From Candidatus Hydrogenedentes bacterium UBA2224 (GTDB lineage Bacteria > Hydrogenedentota > Hydrogenedentia > Hydrogenedentales > SLHB01): DNA of 31,523 bases. The stretch is from positions 25,151 through 56,673 of the forward strand of contig DDYW01000085.1 of assembly GCA_002348185.1 (NCBI GenBank). Reading direction: 5' to 3'. Below the pieces are notes generated by a model. It saw only the letters and a program-made list of their open reading frames with translations, had not been told where the DNA came from and searched no databases. The position numbers and the translations under genes were made by a program. This document shows positions 13,389-23,264 of the stretch, in pieces; the first letter of the stretch is position 1; the number at the start of each line of letters is the position of its first letter.

Positions 13389-14516
13389 TCAGGTCAGTGG
13401 ATAGCCACAGGCTTGAAGAAGGCATTCCTGCACGATTAACTCGTGTTCCAGCGGGTAGGGATTCTCGATTTCGCCGCGGATGATCCGCGCGAATTCTATC
13501 AGTTGGTCGTCGTATCGCCCGGGGACGTCCGGGAAGGCAACTTCCTGATAGCCCTCGGTGTAGGCATCCCGCGCCTTGGACAGGGCGAGCTGGAGTTTGA
13601 GGGGCTGGAGCGGGTTGGTTCCGTAGGTTTCCAGCGGGCGAATGTCGATCGTACCTTCGTCGCCGCACACGACGAGCTGGCGCCGCTTGAAACCTTCCAC
13701 TTCGAGAGACGCGGTGCGGATCGTGGCCGTCGTCTTGGGGTATTCCAACACCACGAGTCCGTTATCGCACATCTCCCCCGCGTCCGGCCGTGTTTGACGC
13801 ATAAACGGGACGATCCGGTCCGGCTTGCCCAACAGACCGACCACGAGATCGATCATGTGACAGGCATAGATGAACATGGTCCCGCCGCGAAACTGGGAGA
13901 GGTATTTCCGATAGTTGACGTCGGAGAACTTGCTCATGACGCAGTGGACTTCGAAGACCTGGCCGAGCCAGCCCTGCTGAACCGCAGTGCGGCAGAATTG
14001 TACCGCCAGATTGTTCCGGTACATGTAGCCCAATTGGACGCTGAGGTCGCGTCTCTTCGCTTCGTCCAGCACCATCTTGAACTTGCTGAAGGACTCTCCC
14101 CCGGGCTTGTCCAGATGGATATGCATGCCGGCATCAATGCACCGGCCGGCGATGTCCATGATGCGTTCGTCGTCGGAATCCACCTCGACGGCCACGGCTT
14201 GCAGGTCCTTCGTATTGAGCAGTTGCTCTTCACTCATCCAGGGGAGGTCACGGTAGGATCCATGACTGGCCCGGCTCTTCTGCAGCTCCGGATCGGGTTC
14301 CACGATACCGACGACTTCGTAGAGGTCGCTGAACTTCCGAAAGGTGTCCATTTTGGCGGAGGCGTGCTCATGCCCGGTGCCGATCTGGCCGATCTTGATC
14401 CGCTGCGTGGGAGCTTCGGCGGCGAGCGCCGCCGGTCCGAGCCATCGCCCGGCCGTCACAACCGCGCCCACACCGGCGGCGGTCTTCAGAAGCTGACGAC
14501 GATTCATGTTCTTCAT
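13389..14516 (-). CDS. Tat-exported Gfo/Idh/MocA family oxidoreductase
   Basis: The protein is 375 residues. The ATG at 14516 has GAGGAG upstream and opens a Tat signal (NRRQLLKTAAGVGAVV). After the signal, IKIGQIGTGHEHAS (41-54) is the NAD(P)-binding Rossmann start, and HIHLDKPGGESF (133-143) is the family's EKP signature with Asp in place of Glu (DKP, 136-138). The catalytic-side domain contains GTMFIYACHMIDL with the usual His. Members oxidise or reduce sugars and cyclitols. Tat export suggests the protein folds with its cofactor before leaving the cytoplasm. It is the last gene of the symporter/oxidoreductase run. Confidence 0.88.
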   Translation of the reverse strand: MKNMNRRQLLKTAAGVGAVVTAGRWLGPAALAAEAPTQRIKIGQIGTGHEHASAKMDTFRKFSDLYEVVGIVEPDPELQKSRASHGSYRDLPWMSEEQLLNTKDLQAVAVEVDSDDERIMDIAGRCIDAGMHIHLDKPGGESFSKFKMVLDEAKRRDLSVQLGYMYRNNLAVQFCRTAVQQGWLGQVFEVHCVMSKFSDVNYRKYLSQFRGGTMFIYACHMIDLVVGLLGKPDRIVPFMRQTRPDAGEMCDNGLVVLEYPKTTATIRTASLEVEGFKRRQLVVCGDEGTIDIRPLETYGTNPLQPLKLQLALSKARDAYTEGYQEVAFPDVPGRYDDQLIEFARIIRGEIENPYPLEHELIVQECLLQACGYPLT

Positions 14517-14633
14517 GTATGTGCTCCTCGTGGCCGTCTACTCTTCAGAAACCTCGACAAAGACAAGCGGTCATACAGACGCTTCTTATTGCAGGTCGCT
14601 TTCTACTGATAATCCGAAGGGCCCCCCAGGCAA

Positions 14634-16277
14634 TCACGCCATCCACGGCCTTTGCCTTTGCGCTGCCTCCGACAGAGCCTCACACGCCAAGTTCGCATTC
14701 TCCACAATTTGAAAATCGAACATACCTACGCACGCGAAATCCGCTCCATTCCCGAACGCGTATTTAAAACCCTGGGAAGGATGAATGGCCCCTGCGCCCA
14801 GAACTTTGAACGCCACCCACGGCTTTTGCACCTTCTTCATAAATTCCTTCGTTTGTTCCGGACTATTGCACCACATATTATCGTGATAATCCGCGCCAAT
14901 GATATCGCCTGCATACTCAGGAATAATGGTATTTCCGGTAGGATCAGGTCTCCAATTGGGATCGTTGACAAGACGCGGTCCGGCAGTCCAATAATTTGCG
15001 CTATTAAACGTCTTCATGTAGAAATCCAGGTCCAGACCGTGCTTCTCGCACTCGACCACCACCCTCAAATCGTGTGCCGCAAATCCGCAAATCAGTTGAT
15101 CGTTCTGGTCTTGCTTTCTAATATACTCAATCGCTCTCGATAAGACGTCGATCTTATTCTCGCGCACCAATTTGTCGCAGTCCATGCCTTGAATATAGAT
15201 ACCCATTGCCCCGTTTTCTATTGCGGCGTCAATATCTGGATTAATAGTATCTTCCGTTATTCTGCATTGTGCGATCCATTGCAGCGCGCCCCCCCGTTTT
15301 CGGTATTTTTTTAAGATCTTCAGCGTGTTGTTATCCACGCGCAGGATCATCGTGTTGATGCCCACGGCCTCACACAACCTGAAGGTGTCCATTACCTTCT
15401 CATCATTATTGTAGGCCTGAATGAGCGGCGAGACGTAGATAAGATCTCTTGAATGGGCGTATCCACTTACGATGCCCCCACCGAAAATCACCCGGCTTAT
15501 TTCATACCCTTTGATTCTTCCCGTTGGAACTTTTCCCTTTAACTCAGCGAGCTTCGCAAATTGCACCATCTTCGTGGCCCCTGAGATAGCATCGACCCTG
15601 CTCTTCCCACTGACCAGGCTAAGTTCCTCATAACTATCCCATTTCCTTTTCTTTGCCAGCGCCCACGAAAATCCCCCAAGGAAAGGGAGTGCAATCAGCC
15701 CCTTAAGCATTTCTCTTCTTACAGAATGGGCCATCGCCAATTGGCTGGTTTCCGCTTCGTCATCTCGCTTTCGCCATATCCCTGCTATCCACCGGTCAAT
15801 ACTCCAAAACAGGTTCCGGGGAAGAAAGGCAATCACAAGCAAGACGGCCATTTCTATGAGTTGCTTGTTCACGATCAAATAGTGACCTTCTCCCGTCACT
15901 TCGCTTGAGTACCCGATAAACGGCGGGTTCGCGAGGTAGTAGAAGAGAAGCAGAATTGCTCCGGTAGTGGCGGAAATCCTGGTCAACAGGCCAAGGGAGA
16001 GGCTGACCCCGATTAGGACTGCTCCGGCAACATTCAGCATGTCAACCACGCGGAGTACATCAGGCGTTTCCGCTATCCAGTGAAACACGCCGGAAAGGGG
16101 CCCCTGCGATTCCATCAAAAACCCTGCAGACGACCATGGTGAAAACAGTTTGCTTACACCTTCATACAGGAAATGCCATCCCACGAGAATCCTGAGCAGC
16201 GTGAGAGAGACTTCAATCGCGGTTCGATTACCCGTCACTGCAATGGGTCTTCTTGGAGCAGGAGTTGACGCTTTCAT
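14634..16277 (-). CDS. DoxX-like membrane domain fused through an internal Tat-type segment to an aldo/keto-reductase-like barrel
   Basis: The protein is 547 residues. Residues 20-155 form a DoxX-like four-helix membrane domain (LRILVGWHFLYEGVSKL; further helices at about 78-100, 104-122 and 137-155). Then comes SVRREMLKGLIALPFLGG (185-202): a twin arginine before a fifth hydrophobic stretch, exactly a Tat signal but in mid-protein. Residues of about 248-540 resemble barrel proteins related to aldo/keto reductases that are common in Planctomycetota (IFGGGIVSGYAHSRDLIYVSP; CEAVGINTMILR; GAMGIYIQGMD). Base composition is visibly richer in A+T than in its neighbours. It lies between two Tat-exported oxidoreductases in the same direction. 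The DoxX half may handle quinone or redox partners; this is inference. Confidence 0.75.
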   Translation of the reverse strand: MKASTPAPRRPIAVTGNRTAIEVSLTLLRILVGWHFLYEGVSKLFSPWSSAGFLMESQGPLSGVFHWIAETPDVLRVVDMLNVAGAVLIGVSLSLGLLTRISATTGAILLLFYYLANPPFIGYSSEVTGEGHYLIVNKQLIEMAVLLVIAFLPRNLFWSIDRWIAGIWRKRDDEAETSQLAMAHSVRREMLKGLIALPFLGGFSWALAKKRKWDSYEELSLVSGKSRVDAISGATKMVQFAKLAELKGKVPTGRIKGYEISRVIFGGGIVSGYAHSRDLIYVSPLIQAYNNDEKVMDTFRLCEAVGINTMILRVDNNTLKILKKYRKRGGALQWIAQCRITEDTINPDIDAAIENGAMGIYIQGMDCDKLVRENKIDVLSRAIEYIRKQDQNDQLICGFAAHDLRVVVECEKHGLDLDFYMKTFNSANYWTAGPRLVNDPNWRPDPTGNTIIPEYAGDIIGADYHDNMWCNSPEQTKEFMKKVQKPWVAFKVLGAGAIHPSQGFKYAFGNGADFACVGMFDFQIVENANLACEALSEAAQRQRPWMA

Positions 16278-16411
16278 CGTGCACTTTCTCTAAGTAGTTG
16301 TCTCGATGTGGCGGCATCCCAAGGTGAAGTTGGTGCACCCCTCGAAGTTGCTCAGACACGAGCGATATGCCCCCTGGGGCCGGTGCTTCGCAAGCATGCG
16401 CACTTGCCCTT

Positions 16412-17863
16412 CTACACCTGGTCCGGCACCACAAAGGGGTCGCGATATGACCGGCGATTCAAGTCGTTTGCATCCGCAGCATCGACGAACCTCTCCGCCG
16501 CGGCGTCAAACGTCAACCTGCGCCCGAGACGGCAGGGCGTGTTCGCCAGCTCGACCTGGCCGGTGGCGGCCAGATGGCGTTTCATCTCCTCGAACGGTTC
16601 GCGGAGAATCGCGTCATCCCCGAGCGCGTTCGTGGCCTCGTCGAACGAAACGTCGCCGCCAAGGCGGTAGGAGGTGTTGCCCAGGTGGACGAGAGTTGCC
16701 GAGCGATACCCCTCGAGGATTTCCGCCGTGAGCGCTTCACGTTTGCGGCTGCGGACAGCATCGATGAAGTTGCGCATATGGGGCGGGCCCTGTTCGGGCG
16801 CGCCGGGCGGCGGATAGTTGTCTATGGGGATCCCGTCGCCCTGGCCTTTGGGAAAGAACTTACCGTCGCGGAGCACGCCCTCGTCGGTGTGCCACTCGAC
16901 GCAGATCTTCCAATGATCCTTGTCGACCAGCCCGCGTGCTTCGTGCAGGAGTTTGACCTCGCCGCAATCTATCCAAGTCAGATGGTTGTTGGGGGTCTGG
17001 CCTTGATCCGTGTAGCCGAACCGGCCGCCAAGACTGAGGACGCTCCTGGGCAGGGAACCGTCGGGCAGGGCCCAACGGCAGACATCCAATTCGTGCGAGC
17101 CGAGGTTTCCGATCTCGCCGTTGCCGAAATCCCACTGCCAGTGCCAGCGATAATGCACCAGATTCGTCCGGAACGGCTGGACGGACGCCGGGCCCAGCCA
17201 GAGGTCGAAGTCTAATTCGCCGGGCGGATCCTGCGGCTTCATGATGCCGTCGCTGAGTCTCTCCCTGCAATCAAACGCGTGCGCGAGCTTCAACTTGCCA
17301 TATTTCCCGCTGCGAATGTCGTTGGTTAACTGGATCCACTTCGGGTCGGAGCGTCGTTGCGTGCCGTGCTGGACGAGGCGGTCGTACTTCCGCGCGGCCT
17401 CGACGAGCTGACGGCCTTCGAAGAGGTTGTGGCAGCAGGGCTTCTCGACATACGCGTCCTTCCCTGCCTGACACGCCCAGATGGCCATGAGCGCGTGCCA
17501 GTGGTTGGGCGTGACGATGGCAATGGCGTCGAGATTCTTGTCGTCGAGTGCGCGGCGAACGTCCTGGATGCAGGCGGGCGTATACCCCGCTTTATCAGTG
17601 ACGGTCTTGCTTCGAGAGGCGAACAGGCGGCTGTCGGGATCCACAATATAGGCAATCTCGACGTCCTTCATACCGCCGAACCCCGCCAGGAAGCTCTGGC
17701 CGCGGCCGTAGACGCCCGCGACGGCGACGCGCACGCGGTCATTGGCGCCCAGAACCTGGCCCGAGGCTTTCGTGCCGGCAATGGTGAAGGCAGCGCCCAT
17801 ACCGGCCGTTGTTGCGGCGCGTTTCAGAAACGATCGGCGGCTATAACGATTATGACGTGACAT
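16412..17863 (-). CDS. Tat-exported Gfo/Idh/MocA family oxidoreductase (long form)
   Basis: The protein is 483 residues. The ATG at 17863 is preceded by GGGAGGT. The Tat signal has RRSFLKR (9-15) and a hydrophobic stretch to about 35. The Rossmann start is VRVAVAGVYGRG (44-55). VTPNHWHALMA (117-127) and DAYVEKPCCHN (136-146) with the canonical EKP (140-142) are typical. A second domain contains GNGEIGNLGSHELDVCRWAL. This length and the HWH and EKP motifs match the large secreted subgroup abundant in Planctomycetota-like bacteria. Its sugar substrate is unknown. It lies between the symporter and the DoxX fusion, 132 bases after the symporter. Confidence 0.92.
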   Translation of the reverse strand: MSRHNRYSRRSFLKRAATTAGMGAAFTIAGTKASGQVLGANDRVRVAVAGVYGRGQSFLAGFGGMKDVEIAYIVDPDSRLFASRSKTVTDKAGYTPACIQDVRRALDDKNLDAIAIVTPNHWHALMAIWACQAGKDAYVEKPCCHNLFEGRQLVEAARKYDRLVQHGTQRRSDPKWIQLTNDIRSGKYGKLKLAHAFDCRERLSDGIMKPQDPPGELDFDLWLGPASVQPFRTNLVHYRWHWQWDFGNGEIGNLGSHELDVCRWALPDGSLPRSVLSLGGRFGYTDQGQTPNNHLTWIDCGEVKLLHEARGLVDKDHWKICVEWHTDEGVLRDGKFFPKGQGDGIPIDNYPPPGAPEQGPPHMRNFIDAVRSRKREALTAEILEGYRSATLVHLGNTSYRLGGDVSFDEATNALGDDAILREPFEEMKRHLAATGQVELANTPCRLGRRLTFDAAAERFVDAADANDLNRRSYRDPFVVPDQV

Positions 17864-17995
17864 ACGGCACCTCCCGGTGTGTCGTGCCCCCCTACTTCTA
17901 TCGCATGGTAAGCACTCGAGTGGTACCTGGTCAACTCCGGGCGCAGATCCAGGGGATGCCCGGAGGTGGCGTCGGCTCGACTGCTCGCGCCAGGT

Positions 17996-20002
17996 CTAGC
18001 TTTCGGAACGGACCTCGTTTTCGAGGTGGACGCCGGCCTCTTCGCCGGGCTCGAAGTAGTTTTCTTCAGGCAGATGGCGGAACCAGAAGAAATACATCCC
18101 GATGAGACCGACGATACACAGCCCGAGGGTGGGATAGAACGTGTCCCAGGAGTGGACGATAATCTGCATGGGAATCATGAACAGGGTGACCTGCCAGAGC
18201 ATCGCGAACGGCACGCACAGGATATCGCGCCTGTGTTCGGTCTCCATGGCGCAGCGATCGCCGTCGCTGAGCATCTTCTTGAACGGCCCCCAGAATCCGA
18301 ACGGCCGGGTGATGCGGTAGAACCGGGCGACGACCTCTTTGTCGTCGGGGGCGGTGAGATAGGTGCCGATGATGGACGCGACGGTGCCGATGGCGCCCAG
18401 GAACAGGAGCTGCCAGCGCTCGTCGAGGTCCGGGAAGAACCAGCGCTGGGCGATGGCGGCGGTCATCCCGACAAAGGTACCGATCGCGAACCCGCCCCCG
18501 TTGAACCGCCACCAGATGAGCCGCAGCAGCGTCGGGATCATCAAACCGCCGCCGAGCCCCATGACGATCCAGCCCCAGACGTCGTTGATGCTCTTGATCG
18601 AGAACGCAAACACGAAGGAGATTACGACCAGAAACACGACGCCCGCCCAACTGACATAGATCAGCTCCCGCGTCGATGCGGTTCGATGCAGGTATTTCTG
18701 GTAGATGTCGCGCGTGATAAAGCCGGTGCACCCGTTGACCTGCGCGTTAAAGGTCGACATGGCGGCCGCCAGAAGCACGATCAGCAGCAGCCCGCGCAGG
18801 CCGGCCGGGATATTGTAGAGCAGCACGGCCGGGAGGATGCGCTCAGGGTCGATGCCGCCCTCAAACCCGACCAGCATCAGCTTCCTGGTCCAGTCGGCGC
18901 CCATGATCTGCTGCAGGCCGGCGATCAGGGTCTCGGGGTACTGCGCGGGGTGGTTGGCGACATCGGAGAGGGCGGTCGCCCAGTGCGCCTTGTCAATATG
19001 AGGCAATTGTTCCTTGATGAGGCCGGCGGTCTGCAGCAGCATGTCCTTGTCCGGGAAGACCTGGTGCACGAGCACAACACCCATCGCCGCGAACCCCATC
19101 ATCATCGGCCAACGGAAGCTCATCAGGAAGGTCCAGAAGGCCGTGAGCAGCCCGCACTCGCGGTCATTGCGGGCCCCGAAATACCGTGGGTCGGCACCGG
19201 AGGGGACGCCGGCGATGACGTTGCGCAACAGGTAGAACATTGCAAACATCATCAAAGCCTCGTATTGCTCATATCCGGACGGCATCTCCGTTTTCCAATG
19301 GGGGGCGCTGGCCAGCCACTGGGTATTGCCCGTAACGCTCGTGGCCAGTGCGCCGAAATCGGCAATCCCGGCCACAGCCCCGAACGCCATCACGGAGATG
19401 ATGATTGTGCCGATCAGAATAATCACGGCCTGGAACAGATCGGTGAACACCACGCCGTAGAAGCCGGAGATCATGGTATAGATGGTCGTGACTCCGATCA
19501 TGACCACCGAGCACCAGAACGGCGAGAACGGGAAAAACATCGTGAGAAACAGCCCCGCCCCCTTGATGAGGTACGCCAACATGCCGATGGAGGCCACGAT
19601 GCCCGCCAGCGCCTGCACGAACTGCGCGAACCGGCCGCCGAAGCCGTCCCCGAACCGGAACACCATCCATTCGGCGGCTGTGATGCACTTGGAGCGCCGG
19701 TGCCACTTTCCACCCCACAGCATCATGAACGCCAGCCCCAGACAGGCCCCGCCGCGGAACTCAATGAACAGCCCGCGCGGGCCCAGCAGGTACAGGAACG
19801 ACGTAATGATCATCGTGCCGGTCATGTCGAGGAAGTACGCCATCCCCGAGACCCCCAGGGCCCACCAGGGCAGTCGGCGGCCCCCGATGAAATAGTCCTC
19901 AATGCTCTTTGACGCCATGCGTTCCAGGGCAAGCCCGAGAATAACCAGCGCCACGAAATATCCGCCGATGACCGCGTAATCGAGCGTGTTCAGTGACCAC
20001 AT
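17996..20002 (-). CDS. sodium:solute symporter family (SSS) transporter
   Basis: The protein is 668 residues. The ATG at 20002 has an AGGAGGAG block upstream. The N-terminus (TLDYAVIGGYFVALVILGLAL, then SIEDYFIGGRRLPWWALGVSGMAYFLDMTGTM) is the classic SSS start, with the E-DYF-x-GGR loop after helix 1. About 13-14 hydrophobic helices follow, with the conserved GFYGVVFTDLFQ and FNAQVNGCTGFITRDIYQKY segments. Members take up sugars, sugar acids, amino acids or other small solutes with Na+. Beside a rhamnosidase and sugar oxidoreductases, a monosaccharide or sugar-acid substrate is likely. The long C-terminal tail with extra helices is common in this subgroup. Confidence 0.93.
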   Translation of the reverse strand: MWSLNTLDYAVIGGYFVALVILGLALERMASKSIEDYFIGGRRLPWWALGVSGMAYFLDMTGTMIITSFLYLLGPRGLFIEFRGGACLGLAFMMLWGGKWHRRSKCITAAEWMVFRFGDGFGGRFAQFVQALAGIVASIGMLAYLIKGAGLFLTMFFPFSPFWCSVVMIGVTTIYTMISGFYGVVFTDLFQAVIILIGTIIISVMAFGAVAGIADFGALATSVTGNTQWLASAPHWKTEMPSGYEQYEALMMFAMFYLLRNVIAGVPSGADPRYFGARNDRECGLLTAFWTFLMSFRWPMMMGFAAMGVVLVHQVFPDKDMLLQTAGLIKEQLPHIDKAHWATALSDVANHPAQYPETLIAGLQQIMGADWTRKLMLVGFEGGIDPERILPAVLLYNIPAGLRGLLLIVLLAAAMSTFNAQVNGCTGFITRDIYQKYLHRTASTRELIYVSWAGVVFLVVISFVFAFSIKSINDVWGWIVMGLGGGLMIPTLLRLIWWRFNGGGFAIGTFVGMTAAIAQRWFFPDLDERWQLLFLGAIGTVASIIGTYLTAPDDKEVVARFYRITRPFGFWGPFKKMLSDGDRCAMETEHRRDILCVPFAMLWQVTLFMIPMQIIVHSWDTFYPTLGLCIVGLIGMYFFWFRHLPEENYFEPGEEAGVHLENEVRSES

Positions 20003-20133
20003 GCTGTCGTGACTCCTCCTGAGCAGTGCGGTATTCTAGCATGGGGACTGCTGTCAGTCTTCCCCCTTTGACTCGACGGCCACACGGAGCGGTTTGAGAC
20101 CGGCCCTGGCGGCGCGCCTCCGACGCCACTGCC

Positions 20134-20153
20134 ACAGCATGGGTAGATGCTGT
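20134..20153 (-). terminator. hairpin just after the rhamnosidase stop codon
   Basis: ACAGCAT (20134-20140) and ATGCTGT (20147-20153) form a perfect 7-bp stem with a 6-base loop, two bases past the stop of the minus-strand rhamnosidase gene. There is no T tract, so it may stabilise a 3' end rather than act as a true intrinsic terminator. Confidence 0.4.
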
Positions 20154-20155
20154 CG

Positions 20156-23122
20156 CTATTCCGCGCGACGGTAGTTAACTTTGAGTCCCTTCAGAGACTC
20201 ATTATTCACAAACTCCAGCTCGACGGCCCCGGGCGCCCTGGCTTCGATCTCAAGGGTGTCGCCGTCTTTCCGCCAGGACACTTCGACCGGACCGTGGATC
20301 GATGCGGTCGCCCCTTTGGCCCAGGTCAGCCCCGAAAGGCGCGGGCTGATGGTGAAACGCGCTCCACCGGCCGACTTGGGGACGATGCCGAGCACGATCC
20401 GGTTGAGGAAATGAATGGGCGATGCCGACCAGGCGTGGCAATGACTGCGCGTAGGGAAGTCTTTCCATGTCACCGTGCTGTCGGCAAAGGTCTCCCAGAC
20501 GGTGGTGGCCTGATGGTCCAACATGGGCTGATAGTACTGGTAAATTCGCGCGATGACTTCGTCGGTTCGTCCGGCCTTTTCGAGCATTTCGAACAGATAG
20601 AGCACGGCGAAGGGTGAGCCGACCTGTGTCATGCCCTCCGGCGGGTTGAGCACCTTTTCGAGGATCGCCGCGTGTTTGTCCTCGGGTGCGATGTCATAGA
20701 GCAGGGAGAGGAATCCCGTATGAACGCACGTTTTGGGGCTGGGCTTGCCGTCATCGTGGACGCTGTCGGGATACCATTCCCGTTGATCGTCCCACAAGGC
20801 ATTGATGGACTCGATGAGGCGCTGACGGTATTTGCCCAGCCACTGCGCATTCTCCTGGTCGCCCAGCACGTGGGCGCACTTCAGCGCGGCGTCCACGGCC
20901 CCGACCGCGAACATGCTGTTGTGGGTGACGGTCCTGCTTGCGTCGTCAATCCCGGCCCAATCGAACATATTCCAATAGGGGGCGCTGAACAGTCCCCGCT
21001 CGTCCGTCATGGCCTTCGTGCTTTGCATGTTCTTGACGACGTAGGGATACACCCACCGGAGGAACTCCACGTCTCCGGAATAGTAGTAATAGTCCCACGT
21101 CGAGATGGTCCAGAGGAAACTCCAGACGGGAATCACGATGTCCCAGGTGCTTGGCGTCTGGGAGATGGTCAGTGGATTCCGGAGGGCGTGCAGGAGGTCT
21201 GTCGGAACCCCGGCCTCATCTCCCACCACGTACGGTTTGTGGTCAAGGGAATATGCGGTGAGCTTTGCACAGCGGCGCGCAAGGTCCGGAGCGCCGAAGG
21301 CGGTAAACCCGATCAGGGCCTCGTTGCGTGCGTCGCCGACCCAATGCGTCTGCTCGTAGAGCGGGCAATCCGTAAACGTGTCTTCCATGCAGAGCTTCAG
21401 GGTGCGGGCCGAGATCTCCCAAATCGTGTTCAGCCGCTCGTCAGAGCAGGCAAACGAGCCTACGGCCGTCACGGGGTAGGTGGATTCGACCACCCTGAGC
21501 GCCCTCAGGGTAGCGGGCCTCTCCAGATTGCGGAATGTCAGGAAGAGAAACCGGCCGGAGCGGCGCATCAGGCTGGTAAATTGATTGTCGCCCTCCCTGC
21601 AGATATAGCGCATGTCGTTGCGGTAACGATCCGTGTGCTGGACCTTGCCTTCCGAATTGATGTACTCGATGCCGGCGATGTCGATGATGGTGCCCGCACC
21701 GGCGTTCACCTCGAATTGCCAATATCCGATGTTCTGCGCGCCAAGATCATAGATCAGCTCCACATCGCCTTCGTCGTCGGGGTGAATGACCACCTCACCC
21801 GTACCGGTGATCGCGGCATCCGGCGTGTTCACGGTCGCGGCCTTGAGCACGTCGCGCTTCATGAAGTCGCCGTGCACGTCTTCCGTTATCTGCGTGTTCT
21901 CCAAGACGGTCGCGACGCTGCCCAAGCGGGCTGTGAAGGCGTCCAGCGTGCCGCTGTGCTCGATATGCTCCCGAGCCAGGCCATCGAGCATCCCCCGGAC
22001 TTCGCCCTGCTTTTCCCTGGGCCATTCCGACCACTCCAGGTCGGTGGCCGAGAACCTCGCCCCCTCGAACGGCGCATAGGCCCAGGCGGATCGGCCGGGT
22101 GCATCCAGCGGGGCTTCGAGCGCGAAGTCCTTGTCGCAACGGAGCCTGACGACGGTGTCCGAACGCCAATGGCCGAAATACTCGGTCAACACAACCAGCA
22201 TGAAGTGCTTTCCGGCGCTCAACTCAATCCCATTGTCCCTGGCTTGCGCGGCATCGACGACGGCGCCGTCGATCACGACCGCATTGCCGTCGGCATCAAC
22301 TGTCAGGGTCGCCTTCTCCGGCAGCACGACGACCGTCGCGTAGGCGCCCGTCATGGCCACGTGGTTATTCGCCGGCATGACTTCGTTGGGATAGGCCAGA
22401 CTCACCGTCGGGAACACGAAGGATTTTCCGGTCGGCCGTTTGACGACATTCGCGGCCACGAATGCCCGAGGAGAAACCGGTTTGAGGGTCAGTAGAGCGC
22501 AGTCACGTTCATTGAGATCCTGCCAGGGTCCGTCATTCGCGGCGTATTTCACGGCGGCGGGCGCAAACGGCCCGCCGCCCGCCAGCCGCGCATCATAGAT
22601 CTCGTACGGGCCCATCTGGACGCATTGTTTGGGTGCAAACTGCGCCCATTCGTCCGCGTTTCGCGTTTCCCAGGTCTGGTCCGTTCCTATGGACTGCACC
22701 ACCTGCCCAGCGGCGTCTTTGAGATCCAGTTGGGCCAGCAATCCCGCCTCGGCCGGAAATTGATGGAATGTCCCGACGCCATAGAACTTCGCGATAACCC
22801 GCATCTCATTGGTTCCAGCCTTAAGGTACGGAGTGACGTCAATCACGTCGTACTGGTAGTGACTGGGCCAGCTCCGGGCGGGGCCGTCGCCGACCCACTG
22901 TCCATTGATGTACAGCCGGTAGAAACTGTCTGCCGTGATGCGGAGCGTGGCCGACGCATGGCCGGCAGCTTCAAACGTCTTTCGGGCTTCGATGGTGTCG
23001 TTGTAATGCAAGTCGCGGACACCGTTGCGCCATATCCACAACGCCGACCAGTCCGGCTGGACCGCCGCCGCAACCATGGGCACCAATACGACAAGATGAG
23101 CAGAGACCAGGATCGTGTTCAT
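20156..23122 (-). CDS. secreted alpha-L-rhamnosidase, GH78-like
   Basis: The protein is 988 residues from the ATG at 23122, with GGAGA upstream and a signal peptide (MNTILVSAHLVVLVPMVAAA). The first domain (WSALWIWRNG; ARKTFEAAGHASATLRITADSFYRLYINGQWVGDG) is the N-terminal lectin-like fold typical of GH78, and further beta domains follow. The (alpha/alpha)6 catalytic domain shows DCPLYEQTHWVGDARNE (585-601), matching the GH78 pattern with its acidic residues D585, E590 and D597, and W876-E877 (TVWETF) followed by SHCHAWSASP, the usual site of the general base. The C-terminal beta domain ends with VNNESLKGLKVNYR. It should release L-rhamnose from glycans outside the cytoplasm. It sits between the GH67-like gene and the symporter. 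Confidence 0.88.
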   Translation of the reverse strand: MNTILVSAHLVVLVPMVAAAVQPDWSALWIWRNGVRDLHYNDTIEARKTFEAAGHASATLRITADSFYRLYINGQWVGDGPARSWPSHYQYDVIDVTPYLKAGTNEMRVIAKFYGVGTFHQFPAEAGLLAQLDLKDAAGQVVQSIGTDQTWETRNADEWAQFAPKQCVQMGPYEIYDARLAGGGPFAPAAVKYAANDGPWQDLNERDCALLTLKPVSPRAFVAANVVKRPTGKSFVFPTVSLAYPNEVMPANNHVAMTGAYATVVVLPEKATLTVDADGNAVVIDGAVVDAAQARDNGIELSAGKHFMLVVLTEYFGHWRSDTVVRLRCDKDFALEAPLDAPGRSAWAYAPFEGARFSATDLEWSEWPREKQGEVRGMLDGLAREHIEHSGTLDAFTARLGSVATVLENTQITEDVHGDFMKRDVLKAATVNTPDAAITGTGEVVIHPDDEGDVELIYDLGAQNIGYWQFEVNAGAGTIIDIAGIEYINSEGKVQHTDRYRNDMRYICREGDNQFTSLMRRSGRFLFLTFRNLERPATLRALRVVESTYPVTAVGSFACSDERLNTIWEISARTLKLCMEDTFTDCPLYEQTHWVGDARNEALIGFTAFGAPDLARRCAKLTAYSLDHKPYVVGDEAGVPTDLLHALRNPLTISQTPSTWDIVIPVWSFLWTISTWDYYYYSGDVEFLRWVYPYVVKNMQSTKAMTDERGLFSAPYWNMFDWAGIDDASRTVTHNSMFAVGAVDAALKCAHVLGDQENAQWLGKYRQRLIESINALWDDQREWYPDSVHDDGKPSPKTCVHTGFLSLLYDIAPEDKHAAILEKVLNPPEGMTQVGSPFAVLYLFEMLEKAGRTDEVIARIYQYYQPMLDHQATTVWETFADSTVTWKDFPTRSHCHAWSASPIHFLNRIVLGIVPKSAGGARFTISPRLSGLTWAKGATASIHGPVEVSWRKDGDTLEIEARAPGAVELEFVNNESLKGLKVNYRRAE

Positions 23123-23264
23123 GATTCTCTCCGTCAGGTCTGACCACGTAAACCGCGCGATTATAACGGAAGACAGGTGCAAAGCAGAAAAAGCCGAAAA
23201 CCGGCACGTTCGTCTCCAGGAACGGGCCCGAGGCACGACCGCGCGGATTGCGCGTCAGGCGCAA

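Noticed and set aside
17966..19912. Long open plus-strand frame (648 codons) opposite the symporter gene
   Set aside because: It is a GC-driven antisense shadow of the SSS gene; the translation is Gln/His/Glu-rich and low in hydrophobic residues.
20672..22495. Long open plus-strand frame (607 codons) opposite the GH78 gene
   Set aside because: Antisense shadow caused by codon bias; it has no ribosome binding site or recognisable domain.
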